Source: Auraticoccus cholistanensis | GTDB taxonomy: Bacteria > Actinomycetota > Actinomycetes > Propionibacteriales > Propionibacteriaceae | NCBI RefSeq assembly: GCF_009742705.1 | Contig: NZ_WPCU01000007.1 | Location: forward strand, 113,999 to 177,998 | Direction: 5' to 3' | DNA: 64,000 bases | In this document: piece after piece, positions 1 through 9,223 of the stretch | Layout: each line of letters opens with the position of its first letter | How positions within the stretch are numbered: position 1 is the stretch's first letter | The notes under the pieces: model-generated | The model's database searches: none | The model's input: only the letters and a program-made list of their open reading frames with translations | What the model was told of the DNA's origin: nothing | Translations under genes and position numbers: made by a program

Positions 1-155
1 ATGGTCTCCCCGGCCCGCAGGTCGAAGTCGAGCCCGCGGACGGCGCGGACGTCGCCGGCCTCGCTGGGGAAGGTGACGTGCAGGTCCCGGACCGAGAGGA
101 CGACGTCCCCGGCTCCGGTGCGCCGGCGGCCGGCGGAGGTGGTGGCGGTGGTCAT
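1..155 (-). CDS. Peptide-type ABC transporter ATP-binding protein, N-terminal fragment
   Basis: Only the first ~51 codons lie in the window; the gene runs off its left edge. After an Ala/Thr/Arg-rich start the fragment reads VLSVRDLHVTF, then VRAVRGLDFDLRAGET, the usual opening of an ABC nucleotide-binding domain just before Walker A. The ATG shares one base with the TGA stop of the upstream permease (TGATG), so translation is coupled. By context this is the DppD/OppD-like ATPase of the operon transcribed leftward from about 2.2 kb. Family assignment is confident; the substrate cannot be read. Confidence 0.8.
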   Translation of the reverse strand, partial: MTTATTSAGRRRTGAGDVVLSVRDLHVTFPSEAGDVRAVRGLDFDLRAGET

Positions 156-1132
156 CAGACGCGGCCTCCTGAGCCGCTGGTGGGGTCGAGGGCGTCACGC
201 AGGCCGTCGCCGACCGCGTTGACCGCGAGGATCAGCAGCACCACGGTCACGGCCGGCGGCACGAACAGCCAGGGGAAGGTGGTGGCCTGGCGGGCACCCA
301 CGCCGAGCAGCACGCCCAGCGAGGTGTCGGGGGGCTTGACGCCGAAGCCGAAGAAGGACAGCGAGGTCTCGGCCAGGATCGCCGCCGCCACGTTGAGGGT
401 GGCGTCGATGATCAGCAGCGAGGAGATGTTGGGCAGGATGTGGCGGACGATGATGACCGGCGCCGGGATGCCCATGAACCGGGCGGCCTGCACGTACTCG
501 CGCTCCTTCACCGACAGGCTCAGCGAGCGCACCACGCGGGCGGCCAGCATCCAGCCGAAGAGGGCGAGCAGGACGACCAGCACGATCCACTGCGGGGCGG
601 CGCTGACGAAGCGGTCGAAACCGGACTGGTTGGTGCCGCTGCGGTCGGCCGACATCATGATCGCGATGATGAGGAACGAGGGCACGACGAGCAGCAGGTC
701 GATCACCCACAGCGCGATCCGCTCGAACCAGCCGCCGAAGTAGGCGGCGAAGGCCCCGACGACCGCGGCGATGCCGGTCGAGATCACCGCCACCGCGAGC
801 CCGATCACCAGCGACTTGCTCAGCCCGCGCAGCGTCAGGGCGAACATGTCCACCCCGCTCTGGGTGGTGCCGAAGGGGTGGCGGGAGTCCGGCTCGGAGA
901 GGAAGGCCGTGCGGTCCACGTCGCGGTAGTCCCAGGCCGAGATGAGGGGGCCGAAGACGGCCAGCAGGGCCATCACCACCAGCACCAGCAGACCGAGCAC
1001 GGCGGTCTTGTTGCGCAGGAACCGGCGCACGACCAGCTGGCGGCGGCTGAGCCGCTTCGACGTCGGCGCGTTGGCCCCGTGCGTCGGCGTGGGCATCTCG
1101 TCGATCAGCTCGAGGGGGTTGTTGGTGCTCAC
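155..1132 (-). CDS. ABC transporter permease, DppC/OppC type
   Basis: A 325-residue inner-membrane permease of the dipeptide/oligopeptide/nickel class. The N-terminus has the OppC pattern: basic segment RRQLVVRRFLRNK, a first membrane helix, then the extracytoplasmic motif HPFGTTQSGVDMF. Several more helices follow, and a cytoplasmic loop (REYVQAARFMGIPAPVIIVRHILPN) is the ATPase-coupling EAA-like loop. The GTG start at 1132 lies 11 nt after the DppB-type stop. An open frame continues far upstream but does not look like protein there. It should pair with the permease at 1144-2127 and the ATPase at 1-155. No substrate-binding protein is in the window. Confidence 0.9.
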   Translation of the reverse strand: MSTNNPLELIDEMPTPTHGANAPTSKRLSRRQLVVRRFLRNKTAVLGLLVLVVMALLAVFGPLISAWDYRDVDRTAFLSEPDSRHPFGTTQSGVDMFALTLRGLSKSLVIGLAVAVISTGIAAVVGAFAAYFGGWFERIALWVIDLLLVVPSFLIIAIMMSADRSGTNQSGFDRFVSAAPQWIVLVVLLALFGWMLAARVVRSLSLSVKEREYVQAARFMGIPAPVIIVRHILPNISSLLIIDATLNVAAAILAETSLSFFGFGVKPPDTSLGVLLGVGARQATTFPWLFVPPAVTVVLLILAVNAVGDGLRDALDPTSGSGGRV

Positions 1133-1143
1133 CGTGGGCCTCC

Positions 1144-2127
1144 TCAGCTCACTCGGACGCGCGGGTCGAGGGCCGCGACCATGAAGTCGGACAGGGTCGC
1201 GCCGACCAGCACGCACACCCCGCCGAAGGCCGCGACGGCGACGGCGCCGTGGACGTCCTGGCCCTGGATGCTGGTGATGGCGTACTCGCCCATGCCGTGG
1301 AAGCTGAAGAGCACCTCCACGAAGGTGGACCCCAGGAACAGCGTCGCCACGCTGAAGGCGAAGTAGGTGCCGGTGGGGATCAGCGAGGTCCGCAGCGCGT
1401 GCTTCATCACCGCGCGCCGGCGGGGCAGGCCCTTGGCCCGGGCGGTGCGGACGAAGTCCGAGCCGAGGGCGTCCAGCATCAGGTTGCGCTGGATCCGGCT
1501 GAAGAACGCGGCGTTGGCCAGCACCAGCACGAGGGTGGGCAGCGCCAGGTGCTGGATGCGGTCGACCAGCACGGCGCCGGGGTAGTCGCCGACCGAGCCC
1601 GTCTCGCCGACGAACTCGAACAGCCGCCAGCCGGTGGCGTCGTTGAAGTTGGTGGCTAGCACCTGCACCACGCTGATGAGCACGAACACCGGCACCGAGA
1701 AGATCGCCAGCGCCAGGAAGGTGATGGTGCGGTCGGAGATCTTGTACTGCTTGGTGGCGGTCCAGGCGCCGACGAGCACCCCCAGCGCGATGCCGCCCAG
1801 CGAGCCGATGGTGATCAGCCGGATGCTGACCCCGATCCGCCGGGCGATCTCGGGCCCGACGTCGCCGGTGCGCGGCGCCTCGCCCCAGTCCCAGTGCAGC
1901 AGCACGCCGGTGAGCCACGTCCAGTACCGCTGCAGCAGCGGCACCTCGTCGCTGAGGTTCTTGCTGCGCAGGCTGCTCTCGATCGTCTCGGCCGGGATCG
2001 GCGGGTTCGCCAGCTCCCACAGCGAGCGGGGGTTGAGCTGGGACGCGGCGAGCAGGTACGTCAGGCTGATCGCCACGAAGAGCAGGACCGCGTAGTTCAG
2101 CAACCGTCGCAGGATGAATCTGCCCAT
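1144..2127 (-). CDS. ABC transporter permease, DppB/OppB type
   Basis: A 327-residue permease, first gene of the leftward transporter operon. It begins MGRFILRRLLNYAVLLFVAISLTYLL in the reading frame (split here only as description), the typical OppB amphipathic start plus first helix. The coupling loop is seen as DFVRTARAKGLPRRRAVMKH. An in-frame start at 2169 would add 14 residues without membrane character, so the ATG at 2127 is preferred. Tandem 17-bp repeats lie about 110 bp upstream. The family normally imports peptides, but nickel or sugar substrates are possible. Confidence 0.88.
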   Translation of the reverse strand: MGRFILRRLLNYAVLLFVAISLTYLLAASQLNPRSLWELANPPIPAETIESSLRSKNLSDEVPLLQRYWTWLTGVLLHWDWGEAPRTGDVGPEIARRIGVSIRLITIGSLGGIALGVLVGAWTATKQYKISDRTITFLALAIFSVPVFVLISVVQVLATNFNDATGWRLFEFVGETGSVGDYPGAVLVDRIQHLALPTLVLVLANAAFFSRIQRNLMLDALGSDFVRTARAKGLPRRRAVMKHALRTSLIPTGTYFAFSVATLFLGSTFVEVLFSFHGMGEYAITSIQGQDVHGAVAVAAFGGVCVLVGATLSDFMVAALDPRVRVS

Positions 2128-2234
2128 GACCCCTGGCGAGTCCTCTCTCGTGTCCACGGGAACCGGCACCGTCGGGGCCCGTCGGGGGACAACCTAGGCG
2201 ACGCGACGCGCCGGACCAAAGGCGGAGGGCCTTC

Positions 2235-2268
2235 GTCACGCAGTTGAAACTGTCACGCAGCTGCAACG
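2235..2268. promoter_or_regulatory. Tandem 17-bp direct repeats upstream of the ABC permease operon
   Basis: Two adjacent copies, GTCACGCAGTTGAAACT and GTCACGCAGCTGCAACG, sit between the pmt stop and the dppB-like start. Each contains a short palindrome (CAGTTGAAACTG and GCAGCTGC). Placement and symmetry suggest a two-site operator for the transporter operon. The regulator is unknown. Confidence 0.45.
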
Positions 2269-2275
2269 CGGCGCC

Positions 2276-3832
2276 TCAGACCCAGGTGCGCAGCCACATC
2301 CGGTCCAGCCACTGGTCCTTGGTGAGCACCTGGTCGGTCCAGACCGGGTAGAAGAAGGCGAAGTTGAGCACCACCAGCGCGACGAAGACCCCGCACACCA
2401 CCGCCCCCACCCGGCGGCGCCGGCCCGGCCCCGGCGGGCCGAGCAGCAGACCCATCACCAGGCACACCGCCAGCACGGTGAAGGGGATGATGGTGATGGC
2501 GTAGAAGAGGAACTGCGGCCGCTCGGTGTACTGGAACCAGGGCAGCCAGGTGCTGGCCAGCCCCACCACGGCGACGCCGAAGCGCCAGTCGCGCCGGCCC
2601 AGCCACCACAGCACCGCCACCAGCAGGCAGGCGGCGCCGACCCACCACAGCAGCGGGGTGCCGATGCCGGTGATCACCCGCTGGCAGCGGTCGGCGTCGA
2701 GCGGGCAGCCGTCGGTCCCCGGCGGGATGTCGTTGACCGCGTCGATGCCGATGGTGCGGGCCAGCACCAGCCAGCCGATCGGCTTGGCGTCGTAGCTGTG
2801 GGTGGCGTCCTCGGTGATGAACTCGCCGGTGTGGAAGGCGTAGATCTCGGCGTGGTAGTGCAGCAGCGAGGCCAGCGGCGCACCGAGCAGCCTTGTGGAC
2901 GTCGCCTCGGGGTGCTGCTCGCCCCAGTCGCGGTAGTAGCCGCCGGAGGTGACCAGCCAGCCGGTCCAGGTGGTGAGGTAGACCACCGCGGCGAGCACCA
3001 CCGTCGACACGAAGGCGGGGACGCCGTCGGCCAGCAGCGCCATCGTCGAGCGGCTCCCCGCCCCGGCCAGCCGGCGGGCGCCGACGTCCCAGGCCACGCT
3101 GAGCAGCCCGAACGCCGCCAGCACGTAGATGCTGTTCCACTTGACCCCGCAGGCCAGCCCGAACACCACCCCCGCCAGCACCCGCCACGGCCGCCACAGC
3201 AGCACCGGCCCGGCCACGCCGCCCAGGTCCGCCAGCCCGCGCGCCTGCAGGTGGTCGGCGAGCCGGGTGCGGAACCAGTCCCGGTCGGCCGCCAGCGCCG
3301 AGACCGCGGCCACCAGGAAGACGGCCTGGAAGATGTCCAGCAGCCCGATCCGGCTCATCACGAAGGCGAGGCCGTCGAAGCTGAGCAGGACGCCGGCGGC
3401 GCCGCCGAGCAGGGTGGAGCGGGTGACCCGCCGCACCAGCCGGACGGTGACCAGCACCAGCAGCGCCCCGAACACGCAGGCGCTGAACCGCCAGCCGAAC
3501 GAGGTCATCCCGAACAGGTGCTCCCCGACGGCGATCAGCCACTTGCCCAGCGGCGGGTGCACCACGAAGGCCGGGCCGTCCTCCCAGACGTCGGTGCTGC
3601 CGGCCACGATCTGGGCGTTGGCGTCGTCGGGCCAGCCCCGCTCGTAGCCGAAGTGCAGCAGCGACCAGGCGTCCTTGGGGTAGTAGGTCTCGTCGAAGAC
3701 CAGCTTGTTCGGCCGTCCCAGGTCGACCACCCGGACGGCGAAGGCCAGCACCGTCAGCGCCAGCGTGACGACCCAGGCGGTGAGCCGGTCCCGGGGCAGG
3801 GGGTCGCGCAGGGCCGCCTGCAGGTCGTTCAC
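2276..3832 (-). CDS. pmt: Protein O-mannosyltransferase (GT39 family)
   Basis: A 518-residue polytopic membrane enzyme that transfers mannose from polyprenyl-phosphate-mannose to Ser/Thr of secreted proteins; the M. tuberculosis homologue is Rv1002c. The first extracytoplasmic loop has [11 protein letters not shown] with the catalytic Asp-Glu pair and [11 protein letters not shown]-terminal motifs include [12 protein letters not shown] and FFYPVWT. About ten hydrophobic helices are visible. It diverges from rsmI, as in mycobacteria. The GTG start at 3832 has TAGTAT six bases upstream (plus-strand 3839-3844), so the mRNA is probably leaderless. Confidence 0.93.
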   Translation of the reverse strand: MNDLQAALRDPLPRDRLTAWVVTLALTVLAFAVRVVDLGRPNKLVFDETYYPKDAWSLLHFGYERGWPDDANAQIVAGSTDVWEDGPAFVVHPPLGKWLIAVGEHLFGMTSFGWRFSACVFGALLVLVTVRLVRRVTRSTLLGGAAGVLLSFDGLAFVMSRIGLLDIFQAVFLVAAVSALAADRDWFRTRLADHLQARGLADLGGVAGPVLLWRPWRVLAGVVFGLACGVKWNSIYVLAAFGLLSVAWDVGARRLAGAGSRSTMALLADGVPAFVSTVVLAAVVYLTTWTGWLVTSGGYYRDWGEQHPEATSTRLLGAPLASLLHYHAEIYAFHTGEFITEDATHSYDAKPIGWLVLARTIGIDAVNDIPPGTDGCPLDADRCQRVITGIGTPLLWWVGAACLLVAVLWWLGRRDWRFGVAVVGLASTWLPWFQYTERPQFLFYAITIIPFTVLAVCLVMGLLLGPPGPGRRRRVGAVVCGVFVALVVLNFAFFYPVWTDQVLTKDQWLDRMWLRTWV

Positions 3833-3909
3833 GCGGACATACTAGGAGCGCCCGGGTGCCGGGCCGGTCGCCCGCGAGGAGGCCGTCGGCGGAGCAGGGG
3901 AGGACCCGC

Positions 3910-4755
3910 GTGGGCGAGACCGGGCCGGTCGAGGGCGTGCTGGTGCTGGCCGGCACCCCGATCGGGGACGTCGACGACGCTGCGCCGAGGCTGCGCCAGG
4001 AGCTGGAGCGGGCCGACGTGGTCGCCGCGGAGGACACCCGCCGGCTGCAGCGGCTGCTGCAGCGTCTCGGCGCCGAGCAGCCCGCGCGGGTGGTGTCCTA
4101 CTTCGAGGGCAACGAGGTGGCCCGCAGCGAGCAGCTGGTCGAGGAGCTGGCCGCCGGGGCGCGGGTGCTGGTCGTCACCGACGCCGGCATGCCGTCGGTG
4201 TCGGACCCGGGCTACCGGCTGGTGCGGGCGGCTGTGGCCCGCGGGATCCGGGTGACGGCCGTGCCCGGGCCGTCCGCGGTGCTGACCGCGCTGGCGGTCT
4301 CCGGGCTGCCGGTGGACCGGTTCTGCTTCGAGGGGTTCCTGCCCCGCAAGGGCGGCGAGCGGGCCCGCCGGCTGGCCGAGCTGGCCGCCGAGCCGCGCAC
4401 CATGGTGTTCTTCGAGGCCCCGCACCGGCTGGCCGCCTTCCTCACCGCCTGCGCCGAGGCACTCGGCGGCGACCGCCCCGCCGCGGTGTGCCGCGAGCTG
4501 ACCAAGACCTACGAGGAGGTCCGCCGGGGACCGCTGGCCGAGCTGGCGGACTGGGCGGCCGAGGGCGTGCGCGGGGAGATCACCGTGGTGCTCCAGGGGG
4601 CGGAGCAGCAGGGCGACGAGGCCTCGGCGCTGGAGCTGGTGCGCGAGCTGATCGCCGACGGGGTGCGGCTCTCCGACGCCGTGGCCCAGGTGGCGGCCAG
4701 CACCGGCACCCGCCGCAACGCGCTGTACCGGGCGGCCGTCGCCGACCAGCGCTGA
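3910..4755 (+). CDS. rsmI: 16S rRNA (cytidine1402-2'-O)-methyltransferase
   Basis: A 281-residue SAM-dependent methyltransferase of the tetrapyrrole-methylase fold that 2'-O-methylates C1402 in the ribosomal decoding centre. Visible motifs: GTPIGD (15-20), AEDTRR (40-45), [11 protein letters not shown] (91-101), PGPSA (119-123) and EGFLPRK (141-147), all RsmI hallmarks. The GTG at 3910 is preferred over a start 18 codons upstream because GGGGAGGA lies 8 nt before it and the extra residues are unconserved. It diverges from pmt. Confidence 0.95.
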   Translation: MGETGPVEGVLVLAGTPIGDVDDAAPRLRQELERADVVAAEDTRRLQRLLQRLGAEQPARVVSYFEGNEVARSEQLVEELAAGARVLVVTDAGMPSVSDPGYRLVRAAVARGIRVTAVPGPSAVLTALAVSGLPVDRFCFEGFLPRKGGERARRLAELAAEPRTMVFFEAPHRLAAFLTACAEALGGDRPAAVCRELTKTYEEVRRGPLAELADWAAEGVRGEITVVLQGAEQQGDEASALELVRELIADGVRLSDAVAQVAASTGTRRNALYRAAVADQR

Positions 4756-4787
4756 CGCGGACCGGGCCGGCGGTCGATACTGGGCAG

Positions 4788-5360
4788 GTGCCCCTGACCC
4801 TGGCCGAGCTGCGGTGGCCGCGGACCACCGAGCGGCTGCTGATCCGACCCGCCGTCCCCGACGACCACAGCCGGGTGTTCGCCTACCGCTCCGACGTGTC
4901 CGTGGGGCACTGGATCGCCCGCTGGACCACCGACCCCGAGGAGCACCGCGAGCAGTTCAGCGCCCCGGAGCGTCTCGGCCGCACCCTGGTCTACGAGCTC
5001 GGCGGGCGGGTGGTGGGCGACCTGATGCTCGCCCAGTCCGACGCCTGGTCCCAGGTCGAGGTGGCCGCCGGGGCGGCCGGCGCGGAGGTGGAGCTGGGGT
5101 GGACCATCGACCCCGCCTACGCCGGCCGCGGGCTGGCCACCGAGGCGGTCCGGGAGCTGATGGCCGCCTGCTTCGACGACCTCGGGGTGCACCGGGTGAC
5201 GGCCCACTGCTTCGCCGAGAACCGGGCGTCCTGGCGGCTGATGGAGCGGGTGGGGATGCGGCGGGAGTCCGAGGGCCGCCGCGACGCGCTGCACCGCAGC
5301 CGGGGCTGGCTGGACTCCTACGGCTACGCCATCCTCGCCGAGGAGTGGCGCGCGCGGTGA
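4788..5360 (+). CDS. GNAT family N-acetyltransferase, RimJ/RimL-like
   Basis: A 190-residue acetyltransferase. It opens with a strand of the ERLLIRPAVPDDHSRVFAYR kind. The acetyl-CoA loop reads YAGRGLATEAVRELM (about residues 105-119), and HRVTAHCFAENRASWRLMERVGM is the typical RimJ-class C-terminal half. The substrate is unknown; this subclass acetylates ribosomal protein N-termini or small amines. GATACT ends 6 nt before the GTG start, consistent with a leaderless transcript. In mycobacteria this position lies near metS; no metS is present here. Confidence 0.85.
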   Translation: MPLTLAELRWPRTTERLLIRPAVPDDHSRVFAYRSDVSVGHWIARWTTDPEEHREQFSAPERLGRTLVYELGGRVVGDLMLAQSDAWSQVEVAAGAAGAEVELGWTIDPAYAGRGLATEAVRELMAACFDDLGVHRVTAHCFAENRASWRLMERVGMRRESEGRRDALHRSRGWLDSYGYAILAEEWRAR

Positions 5361-5392
5361 GCCCGGCGGGCGCCGGTGGCTAGCCTGGGCCG

Positions 5393-6241
5393 GTGACCCC
5401 CGAGCTGCCTCCCGCCCCCGCGGCGCTGCCCGCGCCGGTGACCGACACCCACTGCCACCTCGACGTGGCCCGGGAGTGGAGCGGGCTGGACCCCGAGGAG
5501 GCGCTGGCCCGCGCGGCCGCGGTCGGGGTCACCCACCTGGTGCAGGTCGGCTGCGACCTGCCGAGCTCGCGGTGGGCCGTCGAGGCCGCGCACCGGTGGC
5601 CCTCGGTGGTCGCCGCCGTGGCCCTGCACCCCAACGACGCCGCCGGCCTCGGCGACGCCCTGCCGGGGGCGCTGGAGCAGCTGGCCGCGCTGGTGGCCGA
5701 GCAGGCCGCCGACCCCGCCCGCCGGCTGCGCGCGGTGGGGGAGACCGGGCTGGACCACTTCCGCACCGAGGACGAGGACGGCCGCCGGCGGCAGAAGGAG
5801 TCCTTCGCCGCCCACATCGCGCTGGCCCGCCAGCACGACCTGACCCTGGTGATCCACGACCGCGACGCCCACGACGACGTGCTGGACGTGCTGGACGCCG
5901 AGGGCGGCGTGGACCGGGTGGTGATGCACTGCTTCTCCGGTGACGCCGGCTTCGCCCGGCGCTGCCTGGACCGCGGTGCCTGGCTGTCCTTCCCCGGCAC
6001 GGTGACCTTCAAGCCCAACGCGCACCTGCGTGAGGCGCTGGCGCTGACGCCGTCCGACCGGGTGCTGACCGAGACCGACGCCCCCTTCCTGACACCGGTG
6101 CCGTTCCGCGGCCGGCCGAACGCCTCCTACCTGGTCCCGCTGACGGCGGCGTTCATGGCCGAGCAGCGCGGGGTGGAGCTGGCCGAGCTGTGCGCCGCGC
6201 TGCACGACAACGCCGCCGCCGCCTTCGGCGGTCCGTGGTGA
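5393..6241 (+). CDS. tatD: TatD family metal-dependent hydrolase / DNase
   Basis: A 282-residue TIM-barrel hydrolase. Metal ligands are seen in THCHLD (19-24), the Glu of GETGLDHF (E117), His of VIHDRD (H155), His of MHCFSG (H179) and Asp of ETDAPF (D229). The family shows 3'-5' exonuclease activity linked to DNA repair and D-aminoacyl-tRNA turnover. TAGCCT lies 6 nt before the GTG start, so no leader is expected. The stop overlaps the next gene's GTG by 4 nt (GTGA). Position before rpfB-rsmA-ispE matches Rv1008. Confidence 0.95.
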   Translation: MTPELPPAPAALPAPVTDTHCHLDVAREWSGLDPEEALARAAAVGVTHLVQVGCDLPSSRWAVEAAHRWPSVVAAVALHPNDAAGLGDALPGALEQLAALVAEQAADPARRLRAVGETGLDHFRTEDEDGRRRQKESFAAHIALARQHDLTLVIHDRDAHDDVLDVLDAEGGVDRVVMHCFSGDAGFARRCLDRGAWLSFPGTVTFKPNAHLREALALTPSDRVLTETDAPFLTPVPFRGRPNASYLVPLTAAFMAEQRGVELAELCAALHDNAAAAFGGPW

Positions 6242-6837
6242 GCGAGCTGGCGGCGCTGCTGGCCCGGCGCCGGATGGTGCGCGACTTCGCCGAGGGCGTC
6301 CCGGTGGCCGAACCGGTGCTGGCCGCCGTGCTGGACGCCGGACTGCGCGCCCCCTCGGCCGGGCACGCCCAGGTCGTCACCTGCGTGGTGCTGACGGGTG
6401 AGGAGGTGGCCCGGTTCTGGTCGACGACCGGCGAGCCGGGGGCGGACAGCGCGTGGCTGCGCGGCATGCGACGGGCGCCCGTGCTGGTGACGGTGTGGAC
6501 CAGCGCGGACGCCTACGCCGAGCGCTACGCCGAGACCGACAAGGCCGGGCCGGACGCCGACCCCGCCTGGTCCGCGCCCTGGTGGTGGGTCGACGCCGGC
6601 ATGGGCGCGATGGCGATGCTGCTCGCCGCCACCGAGGCGGGCCTGGGTGCCTGCTTCTTCGGGGTGCCGCCGGCCCGTCAGCCGCAGCTGGCCGGCGTCC
6701 TGGGCGTGCCGCCCGGCTGGGCCTCGGCGGGGGTGCTCGCCCTGGGCCACCGGGCCCCCGACGAGCGTCCCTCCGGCTCCGCCCGCCGCCGCGCGCGCCG
6801 CCCCCGCTCCGAGCGCGTCCGCCAGCAGCGCTGGTGA
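6238..6837 (+). CDS. Nitroreductase family protein
   Basis: A 199-residue FMN-dependent nitroreductase-fold protein. N-terminal RRMVRDF (11-17) and APSAGHAQ (38-45) contact FMN in this family. GMGAMAMLLAATEAGLG is the dimer-interface helix, and GWASAGVLALGHRA ends the core. The C-terminus is strongly Arg-rich (RRRARRPRSERVRQQRW). It is translationally coupled to tatD by a GTGA overlap. The physiological substrate is unknown. Confidence 0.88.
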   Translation: MSELAALLARRRMVRDFAEGVPVAEPVLAAVLDAGLRAPSAGHAQVVTCVVLTGEEVARFWSTTGEPGADSAWLRGMRRAPVLVTVWTSADAYAERYAETDKAGPDADPAWSAPWWWVDAGMGAMAMLLAATEAGLGACFFGVPPARQPQLAGVLGVPPGWASAGVLALGHRAPDERPSGSARRRARRPRSERVRQQRW

Positions 6838-6843
6838 ACCCGG

Positions 6844-6932
6844 CCCTCTCAGGGAAGTGGTCGCGAACGACACTCCGCAAGCGCTTGCGGGGCGTCGGGC
6901 GCCGTCGGTTCCGACCACTTCCCGGCTGAGGG
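6844..6932. repeat. Intergenic palindromic element A
   Basis: A nested inverted repeat between the nitroreductase and rpf genes. The main arms are GGGAAGTGGTCGCGAACGAC (6852-6871) and the complement at 6904-6923 (17 of 20 matching). The arms are flanked by CCCTC/GAGGG, and a perfect 16-bp palindrome CCGCAAGCGCTTGCGG (6875-6890) lies inside. There is no T-tract, so it is not a classical terminator. The arm core GTGGTCG...ACGAC recurs in the element at 10205-10277. Confidence 0.7.
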
Positions 6933-7095
6933 CGGGCAGAGGGGCGGGAGGCAAAGGCGCGGCGACACGCCGTGTTCTCTCAGATTTTTCTCACTCTGGC
7001 TTTGGGTTCGCCTCATCCAGGCGTTATCGTGCCGTGACGGTCGTGGCCCCGGAAGGCGGCCCGGCCCCCTCTTCGCCTGTCTCTGGAGAACCCCT

Positions 7096-8298
7096 GTGCG
7101 CAAGCTCATCCCGATCTCGATCGCCGCTGCCGCGGCCCTCTTCGCCACCAGCGGGGTGGCCGTCGGCTACCAGGTGATGGAGAAGACCGTCGAGCTGTCG
7201 GTCGACGGCGTCCCCACCACGGTGACCACCTTCCGCAGCGACGTCGGCGACCTGCTGGAGCAGCAGGGCCTCGAGGTCGGCCCGAACGACGTGGTCGCGC
7301 CGGCCGCGGAGACCCCGATCGACGACGGCGACCGCGTCACCGTCCAGTACGGCCGCCAGGTCACCGTCGACGTCGACGGCACCGAGCAGACCCACTGGAC
7401 CACCGCGACGACCGTCGGCGAGGCGCTGGCCCTGCTGCAGATCAAGGCCGAGGGCGCCGAGCTGTCGACCAGCCGCTCCGCCGGCATCGGCCGCGAGGGG
7501 CTGGCCTTCAGCGTCGACACCCTCAAGGAGCTGACCCTGGTGGTCGGCGGCAAGAAGAGGACGGTCGAGTCCACCGCCGCCACCGTCCGCGAGGTGCTCG
7601 CCGACGCCGACGTCGAGACCGACCGCGACGACCGCGTCCACCCCGCCCTCGGCACCGAGGTCGAGGACGGCACCAAGATCACCGTGGTCCGGGTCGAGGT
7701 GAAGGACGTGAAGAAGACGTCCGCCGTCGCGCACAAGACGGTCCGCCAGGAGACCGACGACCTGGACAAGGGCACCACCCGCGTCCAGACCGAGGGCAAG
7801 GACGGCGAGCGGACCACCGTCATCACCCAGACCCGTGAGAACGGCAAGGTGGTGAAGGAGAAGGAGAAGTCCTCCGAGGTGACCACCGAGCCCGTCGACG
7901 AGGTCGTGCTGGTCGGCACCCGGGTCGAGGCGCCGGCTCCCGCACCGCGCAAGCAGTCCTCCTCCAGCTCCTCCAGCGGTTCGTCCTCGGGCGGCAGCTC
8001 CTCCAGCGACTCCGACACCGACTCCGGCTCCGACGACTCCTCCTCCAGCTCCTCCGGTTCGGACGCCGTGTGGGACCGGCTGGCCCAGTGCGAGTCCGGC
8101 GGCAACTGGTCCATCAACACCGGCAACGGCTACTACGGCGGCGTGCAGTTCAGCGCCCAGACCTGGAAGGCCTACGGCGGCAAGGGCCTGCCGCACGAGA
8201 ACAGCAAGGCCGAGCAGATCCGCATCGCCAAGAAGCTGCAGGCCGCCGCCGGCTGGGGGCAGTGGCCCCACTGCTCCGCCAAGCTCGGCCTGCGCTGA
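7096..8298 (+). CDS. rpfB: Resuscitation-promoting factor, RpfB type (DUF348 x3, G5, Rpf)
   Basis: A 400-residue secreted or membrane-anchored muralytic enzyme; family members cleave peptidoglycan and wake dormant cells. A hydrophobic N-terminal segment (4-25) is followed by three DUF348 repeats (about 31-72, 88-130, 146-185) and a G5 domain (about 200-275). A Ser/Asp linker (about 288-322) follows, then the lysozyme-like Rpf domain with WDRLAQCESGGNW (catalytic Glu 333) and QFSAQTW. The linker is almost pure Ser/Gly/Asp, a possible mannosylation target given pmt in the same window (inference). The GTG start has GGAG upstream. No lipobox is seen. Confidence 0.95.
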   Translation: MRKLIPISIAAAAALFATSGVAVGYQVMEKTVELSVDGVPTTVTTFRSDVGDLLEQQGLEVGPNDVVAPAAETPIDDGDRVTVQYGRQVTVDVDGTEQTHWTTATTVGEALALLQIKAEGAELSTSRSAGIGREGLAFSVDTLKELTLVVGGKKRTVESTAATVREVLADADVETDRDDRVHPALGTEVEDGTKITVVRVEVKDVKKTSAVAHKTVRQETDDLDKGTTRVQTEGKDGERTTVITQTRENGKVVKEKEKSSEVTTEPVDEVVLVGTRVEAPAPAPRKQSSSSSSSGSSSGGSSSSDSDTDSGSDDSSSSSSGSDAVWDRLAQCESGGNWSINTGNGYYGGVQFSAQTWKAYGGKGLPHENSKAEQIRIAKKLQAAAGWGQWPHCSAKLGLR

Positions 8299-8332
8299 GC
8301 CCGGGAGCACGACGCTGAACCCGACCCCCCGA

Positions 8333-9196
8333 GTGCCGGGTGGCCTGCTGGACCCCTCCGCGGTCCGGCAGCTGGCCACCCGGCTCTCGCTGCGCCCCAC
8401 CAAGCAGCGCGGCCAGAACTTCGTCACCGACGCCAACACCGTCCGCCGGCTGGTGACCCTCGCCGGGCTCGAGCCCGACGACGTCGCCCTGGAGATCGGG
8501 CCGGGGCTCGGTTCGCTGACCCTCGGTCTGCTGGAGCGGGCCCGCCACGTGGTGGCCGTCGAGATCGAGCCGAGCCTCGCCGAGCAGCTGCCCCGCACCG
8601 TCGCCGAGCGCATGCCGGACGCCGTCGAGCGGCTCACCGTGCTGGAGGCCGACGCGCTCCGCGTCGACGAGCTGCCCGAGCCCAAGCCGAGCGTGGTGGT
8701 GGCCAACCTGCCCTACAACGTCTCCGTGCCGGTGCTGCTGCACCTGCTCGCCATCGAGCCGAGCTGGACCCGCGGGCTGGTCATGGTGCAGTCGGAGGTG
8801 GCCGACCGGCTGGTCGCCGGGCCCGGGTCGCGGACCTACGGGGTGCCCTCGGTGAAGATGGCCTGGTGGGCCGAGGCGACCCGCGTCGGCACCGTGCCGC
8901 CCACCGTGTTCTGGCCCGTGCCCAACGTCGACTCCGGGCTGGTGCGGCTGCAGCGCCGCGAACCGCCCGACACCCCCGCCACCCGTGAGCAGGTGTTCAC
9001 CGTGGTGGACGCCGCCTTCGGCCAGCGCCGCAAGATGCTCCGCGCCGCCCTGGCCGGCCTGGCCGGCTCCTCGGCCGCCGCCAGCGCGCACCTGGAGGCC
9101 GCCGGCGTGGACCCGCAGGCGCGCGGGGAGACGCTGACCGTCACCGACTTCGCCCGCATCGCCGCCTCCCTCTACGCCCACCCGCCGCAGGGCTGA
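8333..9196 (+). CDS. rsmA: 16S rRNA dimethyladenosine transferase (KsgA)
   Basis: A 287-residue SAM methyltransferase that dimethylates A1518 and A1519 of 16S rRNA during 30S assembly. Motifs: KQRGQNFVTD (24-33), SAM motif LEIGPGLGSLT (53-63), acidic VAVEIEP (74-80) and catalytic NLPYNVS (125-131). The C-terminal helical domain contains FGQRRKMLRAAL. It lies 34 nt after rpfB and 27 nt before ispE, the conserved actinobacterial rpfB-ksgA-ispE order. Confidence 0.97.
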   Translation: MPGGLLDPSAVRQLATRLSLRPTKQRGQNFVTDANTVRRLVTLAGLEPDDVALEIGPGLGSLTLGLLERARHVVAVEIEPSLAEQLPRTVAERMPDAVERLTVLEADALRVDELPEPKPSVVVANLPYNVSVPVLLHLLAIEPSWTRGLVMVQSEVADRLVAGPGSRTYGVPSVKMAWWAEATRVGTVPPTVFWPVPNVDSGLVRLQRREPPDTPATREQVFTVVDAAFGQRRKMLRAALAGLAGSSAAASAHLEAAGVDPQARGETLTVTDFARIAASLYAHPPQG

Positions 9197-9223
9197 GCCG
9201 ACGCGGTAGCTAGCCTCGCAGCC

